From UBA10428 sp963821135 (lineage in GTDB: Bacteria > Bacteroidota > Bacteroidia > Bacteroidales > UBA10428), in the NCBI GenBank assembly GCA_963821135.1, contig CAWGCR010000011.1, positions 744,001 through 808,000 on the forward strand: 64,000 bases of DNA, in the 5' to 3' direction. Positions within the stretch are counted from its first letter, which is position 1; every line of letters begins with the position of its first letter. The notes below the pieces were generated by a model. The model saw only the letters and a program-made list of their open reading frames with translations, was not told the DNA's origin and made no database searches. Position numbers and translations under genes: made by a program. Below are positions 1 through 9,053 of this stretch, in pieces.

Positions 1-227
1 TGCTTGGTTTTGCCAGGGCACTGGGTGAATTCGGAGCAACCATAACATTCGCTGGGAATATCGAAGGTGAAACACGTACGATCCCAATGGCAGTGTATTC
101 TTTAATGCAGACCCCTGGTCAGGAAGGGGCTACACTACGCCTTGTTTTCATCTCGGCCATTATAGCCCTCATCGCCATGATCGTGGCTGAATACCTGAAT
201 AAAAGAGTTAAGAGGAGGCAGTTATGA
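1..227 (+). CDS. modB: molybdate ABC transporter permease ModB, 3' end
   Basis: The window opens inside a gene read in frame 3 and ending with TGA at 225-227. The 74 visible residues contain EFGATITFAGN, the cytoplasmic coupling (EAA-type) loop typical of molybdate/tungstate permeases, then a membrane helix and a basic tail (NKRVKRRQL). ModB forms the inner-membrane channel that passes molybdate delivered by ModA and is driven by ModC. The stop codon overlaps the modC start in an ATGA junction, indicating translational coupling in one operon; modA would lie to the left, outside the window. The family call is firm; molybdate rather than tungstate or sulfate is inferred from the motif and from the MOP domain of the neighbouring ATPase. 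Confidence 0.9.
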   Translation, partial: LGFARALGEFGATITFAGNIEGETRTIPMAVYSLMQTPGQEGATLRLVFISAIIALIAMIVAEYLNKRVKRRQL

Positions 228-1315
228 CTTATTTAAAAGTACATATTTCCCTTTCGCGTGGTAATTTTCAATTCAATGCCCAACTAGAAATAAATAATCG
301 CGTCACTGGAGTCTTTGGTCCATCCGGCTCCGGAAAAACCACCTTTATGCATCTTCTAGCAGGACTACAGAAACCCGATAAAGGTAAAATCGAAATTAAC
401 GAGCATACGTTGGTTGATATACCCTCAAAGATTTGCGTGCCCGCCCATAAACGGAGTGTGGGATATGTATTCCAGGAAGGACGAGTATTCCCTCACCTGA
501 ACGTAGAGCAAAACCTGAAATACGGATGGAAGAAGAAAACGCATAGCCAGCAGTACTTTAATGAGATTGTTGACCTGCTTGAGCTCGGTCCGTTTTTAAA
601 AACCCATCGCTCTCAGCTTTCAGGCGGACAAATACAGCGCGTGGCCATTGGCAGGGCATTAATGAGCAATGCACAAATCCTTTTGCTCGATGAGCCTTTT
701 ACCGCACTTGATCCATCATTAAAAAAACAGGTCATTTCGCTCCTGAACCGGGTAATAAGCCATCTCGATATTCCGGTGATCATTGTCAGTCACGACCTGC
801 AGGATTTGCTGATGCTCACCCAAAACCTGATCCTTATTCAAAACGGAAAACTTGAGGCTCCGGAAACATACCTTGAACTCACCCGCCGGCAAAAATTGCT
901 TGATTTCAACGGGCTGATCAGCAATTACTACAATATTTATGAAGGGATAATTCTCGATAACCTGCCATATTCGGGTATAACAAAAGTGAAATTAAAAGAG
1001 ACTGAAAGCCCGGAACTCACTATTGAAAGTGATGAATTCCTGTTTCATCCGGGTGATCGGGTAAAGATCTCGCTGCGGGGTGCCGATGTTGCCCTTTCGC
1101 TAAAGAAAGTAATGAACATCTCCATTCGAAATCAGTTACCTGGCAGGGTTGAAACACTGTTCCAACACCGCAACCACCTGGTGTGTATTGTTGATTGCGG
1201 AATTCGGATTATCACCCGTTTGACGACCGATGCCGGAAAGAAGCTTCAGCTTGAAGTTGGCAAAGAGGTTTATTGTCTGTTCAAATCCTTGGCCATTGAG
1301 GCCTTCAGGGATTAA
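224..1315 (+). CDS. modC: molybdate ABC transporter ATP-binding protein ModC
   Basis: This is the ATPase of the molybdate importer. Walker A GPSGSGKT lies at residues 32-39, the ABC signature LSGGQ at 132-136 and Walker B ILLLDEP at 152-158, followed by the D-loop and a switch histidine (VSHD). Residues from about 290 to 355 look like a MOP/TOBE domain, the molybdate-binding regulatory extension that separates ModC from generic ATPases; the length of 363 residues fits ModC. The ATG overlaps the modB stop (ATGA), so the genes are co-translated. The 3' neighbour is a ferredoxin-like DUF2148 protein, and a ModD homologue sits 14 kb away, so molybdenum functions are spread over this chromosome arm. 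Confidence 0.93.
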   Translation: MTYLKVHISLSRGNFQFNAQLEINNRVTGVFGPSGSGKTTFMHLLAGLQKPDKGKIEINEHTLVDIPSKICVPAHKRSVGYVFQEGRVFPHLNVEQNLKYGWKKKTHSQQYFNEIVDLLELGPFLKTHRSQLSGGQIQRVAIGRALMSNAQILLLDEPFTALDPSLKKQVISLLNRVISHLDIPVIIVSHDLQDLLMLTQNLILIQNGKLEAPETYLELTRRQKLLDFNGLISNYYNIYEGIILDNLPYSGITKVKLKETESPELTIESDEFLFHPGDRVKISLRGADVALSLKKVMNISIRNQLPGRVETLFQHRNHLVCIVDCGIRIITRLTTDAGKKLQLEVGKEVYCLFKSLAIEAFRD

Positions 1316-1410
1316 AATAAGTATCTTTAACTGTGTTTTGTATTACAAAATATACTACTACCAAGCTCCACTAAGATGAAAAAAGTCAAACAGAAAAATA
1401 TAACTTGAAT

Positions 1411-1941
1411 ATGACCTCAGAAGAGCAAATACAAAAAGAAGCCATTTACAGTGTGGCCCAAAAGATGATGATCGCTGCCCGAACGGCTCCAAAAGGCAGG
1501 GGGACCGATACCATGGTTATCAGTTTGGTGGGAAAAGAAACCATCGAAATGATAGCTGCCATGATGAAAGAACTTGTTAAGAAAGAGAACTGGCCTCACT
1601 CCTTCGAACGCGATGCCGGGAATATTCTGAAGGCCCCCTGGATGGTTTTGCTAGGGACCAAAATTGAACCTTTGCGATTGAAAATTTGTGGCATGTGCGG
1701 CTATACCAACTGCGACGAAAAAGACAAGCACCCCGAAGTACCCTGTGTTTTCAATACCGGCGATCTGGGCATTGCTATAGGATCGGCAGTCAGTATTGCC
1801 ATGGATAATCGTGTGGATAACCGGATTATGTATACAGTGGGTCAGGCGGTATTGCGTTTGGAACTTTTCCCCGAAGATGTGAAAATTATTTATGGGATTC
1901 CTTTGAGTGTAAGTTCAAAGAATGTGTTTTTTGACAGGTAA
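1411..1941 (+). CDS. DUF2148 ferredoxin-domain protein
   Basis: A 176-residue protein when begun at ATG 1411; an in-frame TTG two codons upstream (1405) is possible but less likely. Four cysteines in a CxxCxxxxC-x10-C arrangement (about residues 93, 96, 101 and 112, within CGMCGYTNC) resemble an iron-sulfur binding ferredoxin motif and match the DUF2148 family, widespread in anaerobes and Bacteroidota and of unknown function. The N-terminal half carries an AARTAPKGRG segment reminiscent of nitroreductase-like folds. It begins 95 bp after modC; a shared transcript is possible but not shown. Redox activity is inferred from the cysteines only. Confidence 0.82.
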   Translation: MTSEEQIQKEAIYSVAQKMMIAARTAPKGRGTDTMVISLVGKETIEMIAAMMKELVKKENWPHSFERDAGNILKAPWMVLLGTKIEPLRLKICGMCGYTNCDEKDKHPEVPCVFNTGDLGIAIGSAVSIAMDNRVDNRIMYTVGQAVLRLELFPEDVKIIYGIPLSVSSKNVFFDR

Positions 1942-2006
1942 TTGGTTTTAAGTTGCTTTTGCAAAATCAAACCAAAGAAAACACTATGTTAATGAATAAG
2001 CATGAG

Positions 2007-2843
2007 TTATTTAACCAAATAAATCCCCTTGGTTTCTATCGCTATCTTGCGTTGTTTGTATAAGGTTCCAATCGATTTTTTAAAGGCCTTTTTACTGATG
2101 CCAAACCGGGAATAAATTTCATCGGGCGAACTTTTATCAGTCACAGGTAAAAATCCATTGTTTTTAATCAATGCCTGAAGAATCAACTCCTCATTTGTAT
2201 CATTATACTGCCTGAAATTACTGGCTTGAAGCGAAATATCAATTTTATTGTCTTCACGGATATTTTTAACAAACCCTCTTAATGTATCTCCAATATTAAG
2301 CGGCCTGAAAATTTCATTTTCAAATAGTAATCCCTTATGAGCATGATTAACGATTACTGAAAATCCCAGGTCGGTTTTTTGCATCACCAGCAACTCAACC
2401 TCTTCTCCCTCCTCAACGAATAAATCTTCATTTTGTAGGTACTTTTCTACTTTATTGCTGGCATAGAGTCGGTCCGTTTTGTCATCAATATCCAAATAAA
2501 CCACATACCACCTGCCTTCTTCCATTTTTTGCCTTTGTTCCTTAAAAGGTACCAAAAGCTCTTTTTCCAATCCCCAATCCATAAATGCTCCAACATCGGT
2601 CACCGCAGTTACCTGCAATAAAGCAAATTCATGTAAACGTATTTTAGGGTCGATATTTGTAGCTATTTTCCGTTCCTCATGATCGAGGTATACAAACACC
2701 CTTATTTTTTCCTCAATCTCGAATTTTTCAGGACAATATTTGTTAGGAAGCAGGACATCTTCACCCGATTCATCTCCTAAGTATAAACCAATATGGGTTT
2801 GCCTCAAAATGCTCAGTATATTGTATTTACCTATTTCTATCAC
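2007..2843 (-). CDS. S1-domain RNA-binding protein, CvfB/YitL-like
   Basis: A 278-residue cytoplasmic protein starting at GTG (2843). It contains consecutive S1-like OB folds: an N-terminal one (about 1-60), a second with VTAVTDVGAFMDWG near residues 75-95, and a third around 145-210 with GFSVIVNHAHKGLL and GFVKNI. The C-terminal 60 residues resemble a winged helix (SPDEIYSRFGISKKAFKKSIG). This architecture is that of CvfB, first described as a virulence-factor regulator in Staphylococcus and present as YitL-type proteins in Bacteroidota. RNA binding is inferred from the folds; targets are unknown. Transcribed alone and convergent with the DUF2148 gene. Confidence 0.85.
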   Translation of the reverse strand: MIEIGKYNILSILRQTHIGLYLGDESGEDVLLPNKYCPEKFEIEEKIRVFVYLDHEERKIATNIDPKIRLHEFALLQVTAVTDVGAFMDWGLEKELLVPFKEQRQKMEEGRWYVVYLDIDDKTDRLYASNKVEKYLQNEDLFVEEGEEVELLVMQKTDLGFSVIVNHAHKGLLFENEIFRPLNIGDTLRGFVKNIREDNKIDISLQASNFRQYNDTNEELILQALIKNNGFLPVTDKSSPDEIYSRFGISKKAFKKSIGTLYKQRKIAIETKGIYLVK

Positions 2844-3052
2844 AGCTTAAAAATTAGTATGAGGGGAGAATTCAATACTTGTTTAACCAGACATCAAACT
2901 TAGTTATATTTTCCCTTATTGGCGTAATATTTCGCACTCATCAGAAATCAATATCAGTTTACTGCTTAGAGGCCCAGTATAAAAGCAATCTCCTTTAGGG
3001 GAACAATTGACAGCAGGAGTATTATTAAAATAATACTAATTTTGAGGCTGCT

Positions 3053-4390
3053 ATGGCATTCCAATTCTGCACAATATCTTTTGCTTTTTTACTACTGAGT
3101 ATAAATTATTGTTGCGCACAATTCGATGAGTTGTGTTCTGAGTATGACATTATTACCACGATTGCCGGGAAGGGGGACTTCGATAATGGCGGTATTAACG
3201 GCTGGCTTGAAGAATATGAAGGCGGCAAGGCCACTGAAGCTGAGCTTTCACGACCTCATATGGCAATGGCCGATGCTGCAGGTAATATCTACATAGCCGA
3301 TAAGGAAGCACATGCCATACGAAAAGTAGATATACATGGAGTTATCACTACCGTTGCTGGAACCAGTACAGCCGGAGACGGAAATGATGGTGTAGCCATT
3401 GAACAAGCACTGAATGCTCCTAATGGATTATGGGTGAAAGAAGATGGATCTTTTTATATTCTCGACCTGAACAATAATAAAATTAGAAGAGTGGATACCG
3501 GAGGCAATATGACCACAATAATTGACACTGCTGGTATCTCATTGGGCAGGGGTCTGTGGGTAAGTAAAGGAGAAGATACAATATGGTACGCAAGCGGATC
3601 GCAGGTGAAAATGTGGACACAAGAATCCGGAATCACATCATATGCTTCCGGGTTTGGCGGACTGGGAAATATTGTACAGGATCCGCAAGGATTGATTGTT
3701 GCCACGGATCGCACGGCAAACCTTGTCTACCGTATATCGAAAGATGGACACAAAGAAATTATTGCCGGGAATGGCACCGCATCGGGAGGTGGTGATGGCT
3801 TCCCTGCCCTCGAAACCGGTTTCCATGGAGTTAGGGGCATATGGTTCCTTGAAAATGCAACATATTTCCTGGCTACCCATGAAGGAAGTCAGATATGGTA
3901 TATCGATAGCGATAGTATTGCACATCTTTTCCTGAATGGTTTAGAAGGTGATGAATATCATACAGGTGATGGAGAGCACTTTCAAACTCCCGGATATAAA
4001 ATTAGCGAAGCAAGAGCGGTTACTGTCGATTATCATGGCAATGTCCTTATTACCGAAAACGACAGGGGATTTATTCGCAGAATTAAAAAGAAAGATTTTA
4101 ATTACTTAGTGAAATCTCCCTCCAATAATTCTTCCATGGAGTTGAAGGTTTATCCAAGTCCATTTAAATTGACTACCACTATAAAGTACACTCTAGTTGA
4201 CCCAGCTTTTGTATCACTAAAAATTTATAACTCCATTGGTGAACTAATAGAAGTTCTGCAAAACAAGAATCAATTGAAAGGCGAACACAGCTTGAAATGG
4301 GAAGCCACAAATCGACCTGGCGGTATATATTATTTGAGGTTTACTGCCGGAGAACAATCTAAAACAGAAATGGTGTTGCTTCAGAATTAG
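3053..4390 (+). CDS. secreted NHL-repeat protein with T9SS sorting domain
   Basis: A 445-residue protein. Residues 1-23 form a signal peptide ending CCAQ. The body contains NHL-type beta-propeller blades: DAAGNIYIADKEAHAIRKVD and later YHGNVLITENDRGFIRRI, with repeated ITTVAG/IIAG segments. The last 75 residues form a type A T9SS C-terminal domain (VYPSPF..., GELIEVLQ, PGGIYYLRF). The protein is therefore probably exported by Sec, crosses the outer membrane through the SprA-based T9SS and is anchored or released at the surface. No catalytic residues were recognised; NHL propellers usually bind partners or glycans. Single gene, convergent with the next gene. Confidence 0.85.
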   Translation: MAFQFCTISFAFLLLSINYCCAQFDELCSEYDIITTIAGKGDFDNGGINGWLEEYEGGKATEAELSRPHMAMADAAGNIYIADKEAHAIRKVDIHGVITTVAGTSTAGDGNDGVAIEQALNAPNGLWVKEDGSFYILDLNNNKIRRVDTGGNMTTIIDTAGISLGRGLWVSKGEDTIWYASGSQVKMWTQESGITSYASGFGGLGNIVQDPQGLIVATDRTANLVYRISKDGHKEIIAGNGTASGGGDGFPALETGFHGVRGIWFLENATYFLATHEGSQIWYIDSDSIAHLFLNGLEGDEYHTGDGEHFQTPGYKISEARAVTVDYHGNVLITENDRGFIRRIKKKDFNYLVKSPSNNSSMELKVYPSPFKLTTTIKYTLVDPAFVSLKIYNSIGELIEVLQNKNQLKGEHSLKWEATNRPGGIYYLRFTAGEQSKTEMVLLQN

Positions 4391-4431
4391 CCAGAAATTA
4401 ATTCGCTCTGAAGAATTTTAAAAATTCCTTG

Positions 4432-4998
4432 TTATTTCACTGCTTTATCCAAATACTTCCCCAGTTTTTTACCTGCAACAGAATAGGCCTCGTCTATCAT
4501 CCATCCATAGCCCTTGGCTTTCTCGACGGATACAACAGCAATTTCACCACTGGAATCAGAGAAAATGACGTCGAGATCAACAACCGAGGGTCTGCTAGCC
4601 GCAACTACATCAAACCCAATGTCAATAGTAAGAGTCTTTACGGTCATCACAACATCCGATTCGGTTTCTCTTCCTGCATTAAACTTAACTGAGTATTTGC
4701 TAAACTGTCCTTCAAATTTTACCTGATCGCGAGTTTCCCTATCATTGTACCATTCCCCTTTCCATTCTTCTCCCTTTCCCTTTTCTTTTTCTTCGTATTC
4801 ATCGTATCGATGTTGTACATAATCGTCCATAGTTTCAAATTCGCCAACAGCAGTGACTGAGTAATCGAATACCACTTTCATCTCTGTGACCCCTTTTAAT
4901 TTCGATAAATCACCCGATTTAACAACAAATTTCTGAGCATTTACAGGAATAATTACAAACAATACAAGTGACAGGCATACTAATTTTAACAGTTTCAT
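4432..4998 (-). CDS. conserved hypothetical secreted protein
   Basis: A 188-residue protein not assigned to a named function. It begins with a clear signal peptide (MKLLKLVCLSLVLFVIIPVNA, cleavage near residue 21) and no lipobox cysteine, so it is probably periplasmic. The middle is highly charged (DEYEEKEKGKGEEWKGEW), and the C-terminal half alternates beta strands (DVVMTVKTLTIDIGF, DLDVIFSDSSGEIAV) before an amphipathic helix (GKKLGKYLDKAVK). The pattern resembles small periplasmic proteins of Bacteroidota, but I name no family. It converges with the NHL gene with a 41 bp gap, so the genes may share a bidirectional terminator. Confidence 0.7.
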   Translation of the reverse strand: MKLLKLVCLSLVLFVIIPVNAQKFVVKSGDLSKLKGVTEMKVVFDYSVTAVGEFETMDDYVQHRYDEYEEKEKGKGEEWKGEWYNDRETRDQVKFEGQFSKYSVKFNAGRETESDVVMTVKTLTIDIGFDVVAASRPSVVDLDVIFSDSSGEIAVVSVEKAKGYGWMIDEAYSVAGKKLGKYLDKAVK

Positions 4999-5112
4999 GA
5001 TGTGATGAGTTTTTTAGTTAATAAGAAGAAAATTAAGAAAAAACTGGCAGATCATAAAAGGCTTATTCAAAAAGATCTTAACTGAGAGAAGAAATCAAAT
5101 TACCTCAGAGGT

Positions 5113-5928
5113 TTACATTGAAAAATAATCTGAGTATGCTTGCTCACATTCCGAAAAATACAGCTTTGGTACTTTGCCTGATAATTCTTTGAAATCATTT
5201 ATCATGTGAGATTGATCGAAGTACCCGCAATTATAGCTTAGCTTGGTGAGACTAATATTCGGATTCAATTGTTTGTTATAGATGGCATGCTGGAATCGGA
5301 CAATGCGTAAAAATCGTTTTGGAGAAATACCAATATAATTTTTGAAGATCCTTCCATATTGTTTATTGCTCAAACAAGCATGGGAAGCTAATTCCTCAAT
5401 GCTGATTTTACCCTGCGTAGAGTTTATTAAAGCAATACTATCATCGATACGGATAGCCATATGTTTTGTGAAATTATTTCGCAACTGCTGAATAAGAAAG
5501 TTTTCAATTGCGATAACCTTCCCGACAAATGTTTTTGCCTCAAATAGTTCAGACTCTATTTTATCTGCCGATTCTTTCAGGATAAAACGTAAAGGGATAT
5601 TCTGATCAGCAAGCTCAATTAGAGGTAAATCGAAAAACACCTTTGCTCCCTGTGGTTTAAATGTTACCGAAAACATTGAAAGATTACCGGGAACAAGGAG
5701 GTCGTAGTGCTTATTAATTTGTCCACTTAGCAAGGCATTAGCGGGAAGAACCTGATTCAGGGCTACAATTTTAGGCTTGTCACCCAGGTAGAAAGACATT
5801 TCCATAAGACCAGAAGGGACTATGCGCTGAATATGAGAATCACCATGCTGCATACAATTTTCAATCATCCAGTATTGGCTGATGAAAGGAGATAATGTAT
5901 CGGATGGTTTAGCACTTAGAAAACTCAT
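5113..5928 (-). CDS. AraC-family transcriptional regulator
   Basis: A 271-residue DNA-binding regulator. The N-terminal 150 residues have the cupin-like layout of the DUF6597-type AraC sensors common in Bacteroidota (early SPFISQYWMIE, then PSGLMEMSFYLGD, then LSMFSVTFKPQGAKVFF). The C-terminal 100 residues carry the two helix-turn-helix units: ISIEELASHACLSNKQYGRIFKNYIGISPKRFLRI and then LTKLSYNCGYFDQSHMINDFKELSG. The effector is unknown. The gene stands alone and is flanked by a secreted protein and a VOC protein, with no obvious target operon next to it. Confidence 0.88.
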   Translation of the reverse strand: MSFLSAKPSDTLSPFISQYWMIENCMQHGDSHIQRIVPSGLMEMSFYLGDKPKIVALNQVLPANALLSGQINKHYDLLVPGNLSMFSVTFKPQGAKVFFDLPLIELADQNIPLRFILKESADKIESELFEAKTFVGKVIAIENFLIQQLRNNFTKHMAIRIDDSIALINSTQGKISIEELASHACLSNKQYGRIFKNYIGISPKRFLRIVRFQHAIYNKQLNPNISLTKLSYNCGYFDQSHMINDFKELSGKVPKLYFSECEQAYSDYFSM

Positions 5929-6166
5929 CAGTATTATTTGTGTTAAAGTTATTAGTTTTCTATCAAATAAGAGCTTGTCTAAAAAGTTAATATCTCGCCA
6001 CTAAAGCACGAAGGTATTATGTTTGAAAAAATCATAAGCTAAGATTACAAAATCCACACTAAATGTATTTCTTTGTAAAACAATCTTTTGTGGTATTTAG
6101 AGTTTTGGAGTTTTTGTGGCATTTTTCATACATTTTGACTTTTTAGACAGACTCCCTTATTATTCA

Positions 6167-6523
6167 TTAATCACCATAAAGTCCGACCTTGTTTCCTTCG
6201 CAATCGATAAAAATTGCGAAATACCCTCGGCCTTCTGCCTGAATTTTTGTTTTTGCCTGAACAATATAGCCTCCATTTTCTTTAATCCTCGATATAGTCC
6301 CCTCCATATCATCTTCCGTATTTAAACTTACCAGTAACCCGTCTTTTGAAGGTTTGAATCCTGATGCGTAAGAAATAGCACCTTCACCAGTCGGAAAGCA
6401 AGCCATCTTCTCTGTATCGAAATCCATAGCTTCTAAATCAATTTGTAAAATTTTGCTGTAAAATTCAACAGCTCTGTTGAAATCATCTGCAGGGATTTCT
6501 ACCCAGGAAATTAATTTTTTCAT
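6167..6523 (-). CDS. VOC-family (glyoxalase/bleomycin-resistance fold) protein
   Basis: A 118-residue single-domain vicinal-oxygen-chelate protein. It starts with the canonical first motif (WVEIPADDFNRAVEFYSKIL) and ends with YFAIFIDCEGNKVGLY, the second beta-alpha-beta-beta-beta module. Proteins of this size are usually dimers that bind a metal or small ligand. Neither the substrate nor a complete glyoxalase I metal set could be confirmed, so the enzymatic role is open. Encoded on the minus strand after the AraC regulator gap. Confidence 0.87.
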   Translation of the reverse strand: MKKLISWVEIPADDFNRAVEFYSKILQIDLEAMDFDTEKMACFPTGEGAISYASGFKPSKDGLLVSLNTEDDMEGTISRIKENGGYIVQAKTKIQAEGRGYFAIFIDCEGNKVGLYGD

Positions 6524-6693
6524 TGCTATCTACATTTTAAATTTAAGATTGAAATTATTTACAAGCAAAAGTATATTTCTCCCATATTCTAAAATTGTAA
6601 AAAAGGGACATTCTCTTATCAACAGCAAGATTCAGCAGCAAACTAAAAAACGAAAATGGAATTATCCCCGTCACGGAGAACTAACAAAGCGCA

Positions 6694-7437
6694 TCATTCC
6701 TGTAAAGCAGTTTCCAGGATGGAGACTTTATAATTATCAGAAATACTTAGCTTTATCCAGCCAAGACGAGCTTTTCCCGAGCTTTCTTTTTTAAGCCCGA
6801 CGTAAGCAATCCTATCTCCCGGAAAGGGATGACAATTGTTATCGTAGGTATGCACAATGAAAATAGTTGTATCAGGCGAACTGCTATAACTTTCGTAAAA
6901 TGAATTCCAGGAATAATCCAAACCTAAAGTATCTGAGATCCATGAATCACTGATTGAAACAATGTCTTTTTTATTAAAAACATTCAGGTAGTGACTTTCC
7001 TTAATCATCAGAACAGAGTCTGAAACGTCAATTCGATCGCATGTATAAGTTTTTCGTATATAAATTTCTACCGTTTCATAATTGTGGGTATCAATCGCTG
7101 TATGAAGAAATGAAGTGTCGGAAAATGGGCTTACGCTAAAATAGGAATCATGGTTTAAGCAAGCTATATCCGCTTCAGGATGCTGCCCAAGTCCAGGCGA
7201 TCCCCAAATATTGCTCATGATTTGAAAATCATTCACCCCATCCTGATCAATATCTATTTCATATACTTGCTTATCGTGGTATCCTCCGACCAAAACTACA
7301 TCATGGTAGTCTATTCTTAAACCGGTATAATTTCCAATTTCAACCAGATCATTAGGATTGCTTGTTGATTCCTTTTCACAAGAGTTAGTTATTAGGATAA
7401 AAAGTATTGCGAGACAAAAACGAGATAGATTACTCAT
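6694..7437 (-). CDS. hypothetical lipoprotein
   Basis: A 247-residue protein. The N-terminus (MSNLSRFCLAILFILITNSCEK) is a lipoprotein signal with a cysteine at about residue 20, so it should be lipidated and kept at the inner or outer membrane. The remainder has DIDQDGVNDFQI, a Ca-binding-like Asp-rich loop similar to thrombospondin-3-type motifs seen in surface proteins, and a C-terminal segment (GLKKESSGKARLGWIKLSI). No enzymatic family was recognised. It is divergent from the downstream esterase gene, with a 254 bp intergenic region. Confidence 0.68.
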   Translation of the reverse strand: MSNLSRFCLAILFILITNSCEKESTSNPNDLVEIGNYTGLRIDYHDVVLVGGYHDKQVYEIDIDQDGVNDFQIMSNIWGSPGLGQHPEADIACLNHDSYFSVSPFSDTSFLHTAIDTHNYETVEIYIRKTYTCDRIDVSDSVLMIKESHYLNVFNKKDIVSISDSWISDTLGLDYSWNSFYESYSSSPDTTIFIVHTYDNNCHPFPGDRIAYVGLKKESSGKARLGWIKLSISDNYKVSILETALQE

Positions 7438-7691
7438 GATAATTTACTTTATGAAATTATTTTTAGTTAGGATGCACAGGGGATTAAAAGGTTGCTCCTG
7501 GTTTATTCAATTTTGCAAATAACAATAAAATCTACATCTGTAACTATCAATTACAATATTAATTTCAAGCAGGATTTGATCTTTGAGCAGGAAAATTAAT
7601 TGTTGAGGTAATCTGATACTGATAATTCATCACCTTATCAAAATATTTCGCAGATTTGAATGATTAATTTATTACTACACATTTGGCATTT

Positions 7692-8534
7692 ATGAAAAAT
7701 ATTCTACTTGCAATTCTGATTCTTAGACTTGGAACTTCAGCCCTTGCTCAGGATCTGGAGTATGACACAATAATTAATATCCGCTATTATAGCGATTCCA
7801 TTAACAAAACGAATGGGTATATAAGCGAGCGATGTATTTTGGATATATATTATCCCGCAAATACCAAGGACTTTGCAACAGTACTATGGTTCCATGGTGG
7901 TGGCTTAAGAGCTGGCAACAAATACTTTCCTGAAGCACTCATGGAAAAAGGAGTATGTGTTGTGGCAGCCAATTATCGTTTGTACCCAAATGTAAATTCT
8001 CCAGCTTACATTGAAGATGCTGCAGCTGCAGTAGCATGGGTTTTCAATAATATATCAGGTTTTGGAGGGGATTCCACCTTAATATTTCTTTCAGGACACT
8101 CAGCAGGTGGATACCTGGCAAGCATGATTGGTCTCGATAAACGATGGCTCAAAACTCATGGTATCAACGCAAATTACATTGCAGGCATGATACCTTTAAG
8201 TGGTCATACCATTACCCATTTCACAGTAAGGGAAGAAAGAGATATACCCGGAACACAACCCGTTATTGATGACCTGGCCCCACTTTATCATGTCCGGGCT
8301 GATGCCCCGCCCTTGCTTTTAATCACCGGCGACAGGGAACTGGAGTTATTGGGCCGATATGAAGAGAATGCCTATATGATGCGGATGATGAGAGAGGCAG
8401 GGCATGACGAAACACGAATTTATGAATTGGATGGGTATGGTCATGGAATGACGGAACCGGCTTTCCCTCTATTACTGAAAGAAATGCAAAGAATTATTGA
8501 GATCAAACAAGCAGCATTACATAAAGGAAAATAA
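7692..8534 (+). CDS. secreted alpha/beta hydrolase (esterase/lipase-like)
   Basis: A 280-residue hydrolase; ATG 7692 is chosen over an in-frame TTG three codons upstream because it opens directly on a signal peptide (MKNILLAILILRLGTSALA, cleavage before Q). The oxyanion-hole motif HGGG is present (WFHGGGLRAG), the nucleophile elbow is GHSAGG, and a late GHGMTEP supplies the probable catalytic histidine; LLLITGDREL contains a candidate acidic residue. The layout matches the hormone-sensitive-lipase/carboxylesterase branch. Likely periplasmic; substrate unknown. Single gene. Confidence 0.85.
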   Translation: MKNILLAILILRLGTSALAQDLEYDTIINIRYYSDSINKTNGYISERCILDIYYPANTKDFATVLWFHGGGLRAGNKYFPEALMEKGVCVVAANYRLYPNVNSPAYIEDAAAAVAWVFNNISGFGGDSTLIFLSGHSAGGYLASMIGLDKRWLKTHGINANYIAGMIPLSGHTITHFTVREERDIPGTQPVIDDLAPLYHVRADAPPLLLITGDRELELLGRYEENAYMMRMMREAGHDETRIYELDGYGHGMTEPAFPLLLKEMQRIIEIKQAALHKGK

Positions 8535-8642
8535 TTCATTCTGATTTTGCTCAATGTAAAATAAATATCGCATGCCCCTCCATGATTATTATAAATCAGT
8601 ATATTGCATATTCAATCTAATAATCAACTAAATCAAAAAAAA

Positions 8643-8891
8643 ATGGAAATAATCGGTACGCTTATCATTGGAGCCATTGCCGGCTGGCTTGGCAGTATGA
8701 TCTACAAAGGCAGTGGATTAGGACTCCTTGGAAATATCATTGTTGGAATTATTGGGGGTTTTGTGGGATTCTGGCTTTTTGGAAAACTTGGCATCAGTCT
8801 GGGTACAGGTTGGATTGGAGCAATTCTCACCGGTGCAATTGGAGCTATAATAATCCTCTTCCTGCTCAACCTGATAATTAAGAAACGATAG
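8643..8891 (+). CDS. GlsB/YeaQ/YmgE-family small membrane protein
   Basis: An 82-residue protein from ATG 8643; a longer frame from 8604 adds 13 polar residues unlike the family. It is almost entirely three glycine-rich membrane segments: LIIGAIAGWLGSMIYKG, GLLGNIIVGIIGGFVGFWLF and WIGAILTGAIGAIIILFLL, ending IIKKR. This is the pattern of the transglycosylase-associated GlsB/YeaQ family, usually stress-induced. The molecular role is unknown. It precedes the copper-type TonB receptor by 160 bp but is probably independent. Confidence 0.87.
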   Translation: MEIIGTLIIGAIAGWLGSMIYKGSGLGLLGNIIVGIIGGFVGFWLFGKLGISLGTGWIGAILTGAIGAIIILFLLNLIIKKR

Positions 8892-9053
8892 CTTTATCGG
8901 ATAGAGACCTGATTATATACTTTCATTTTTTCCCTCCATAATCAATGGTTAAGAAAAAATAACAATCTGTATGGCTTTATGGCAAGGTAGGCTGGAAAAA
9001 TTATTTGATATAAATAACATTATTTTTAAATTCGTGCTACCTAATAAACCGAT

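Noticed and set aside
4429..4692. 87-codon plus-strand frame opposite the secreted hypothetical gene
   Set aside because: It is antisense to a gene with a clear signal peptide and normal composition.
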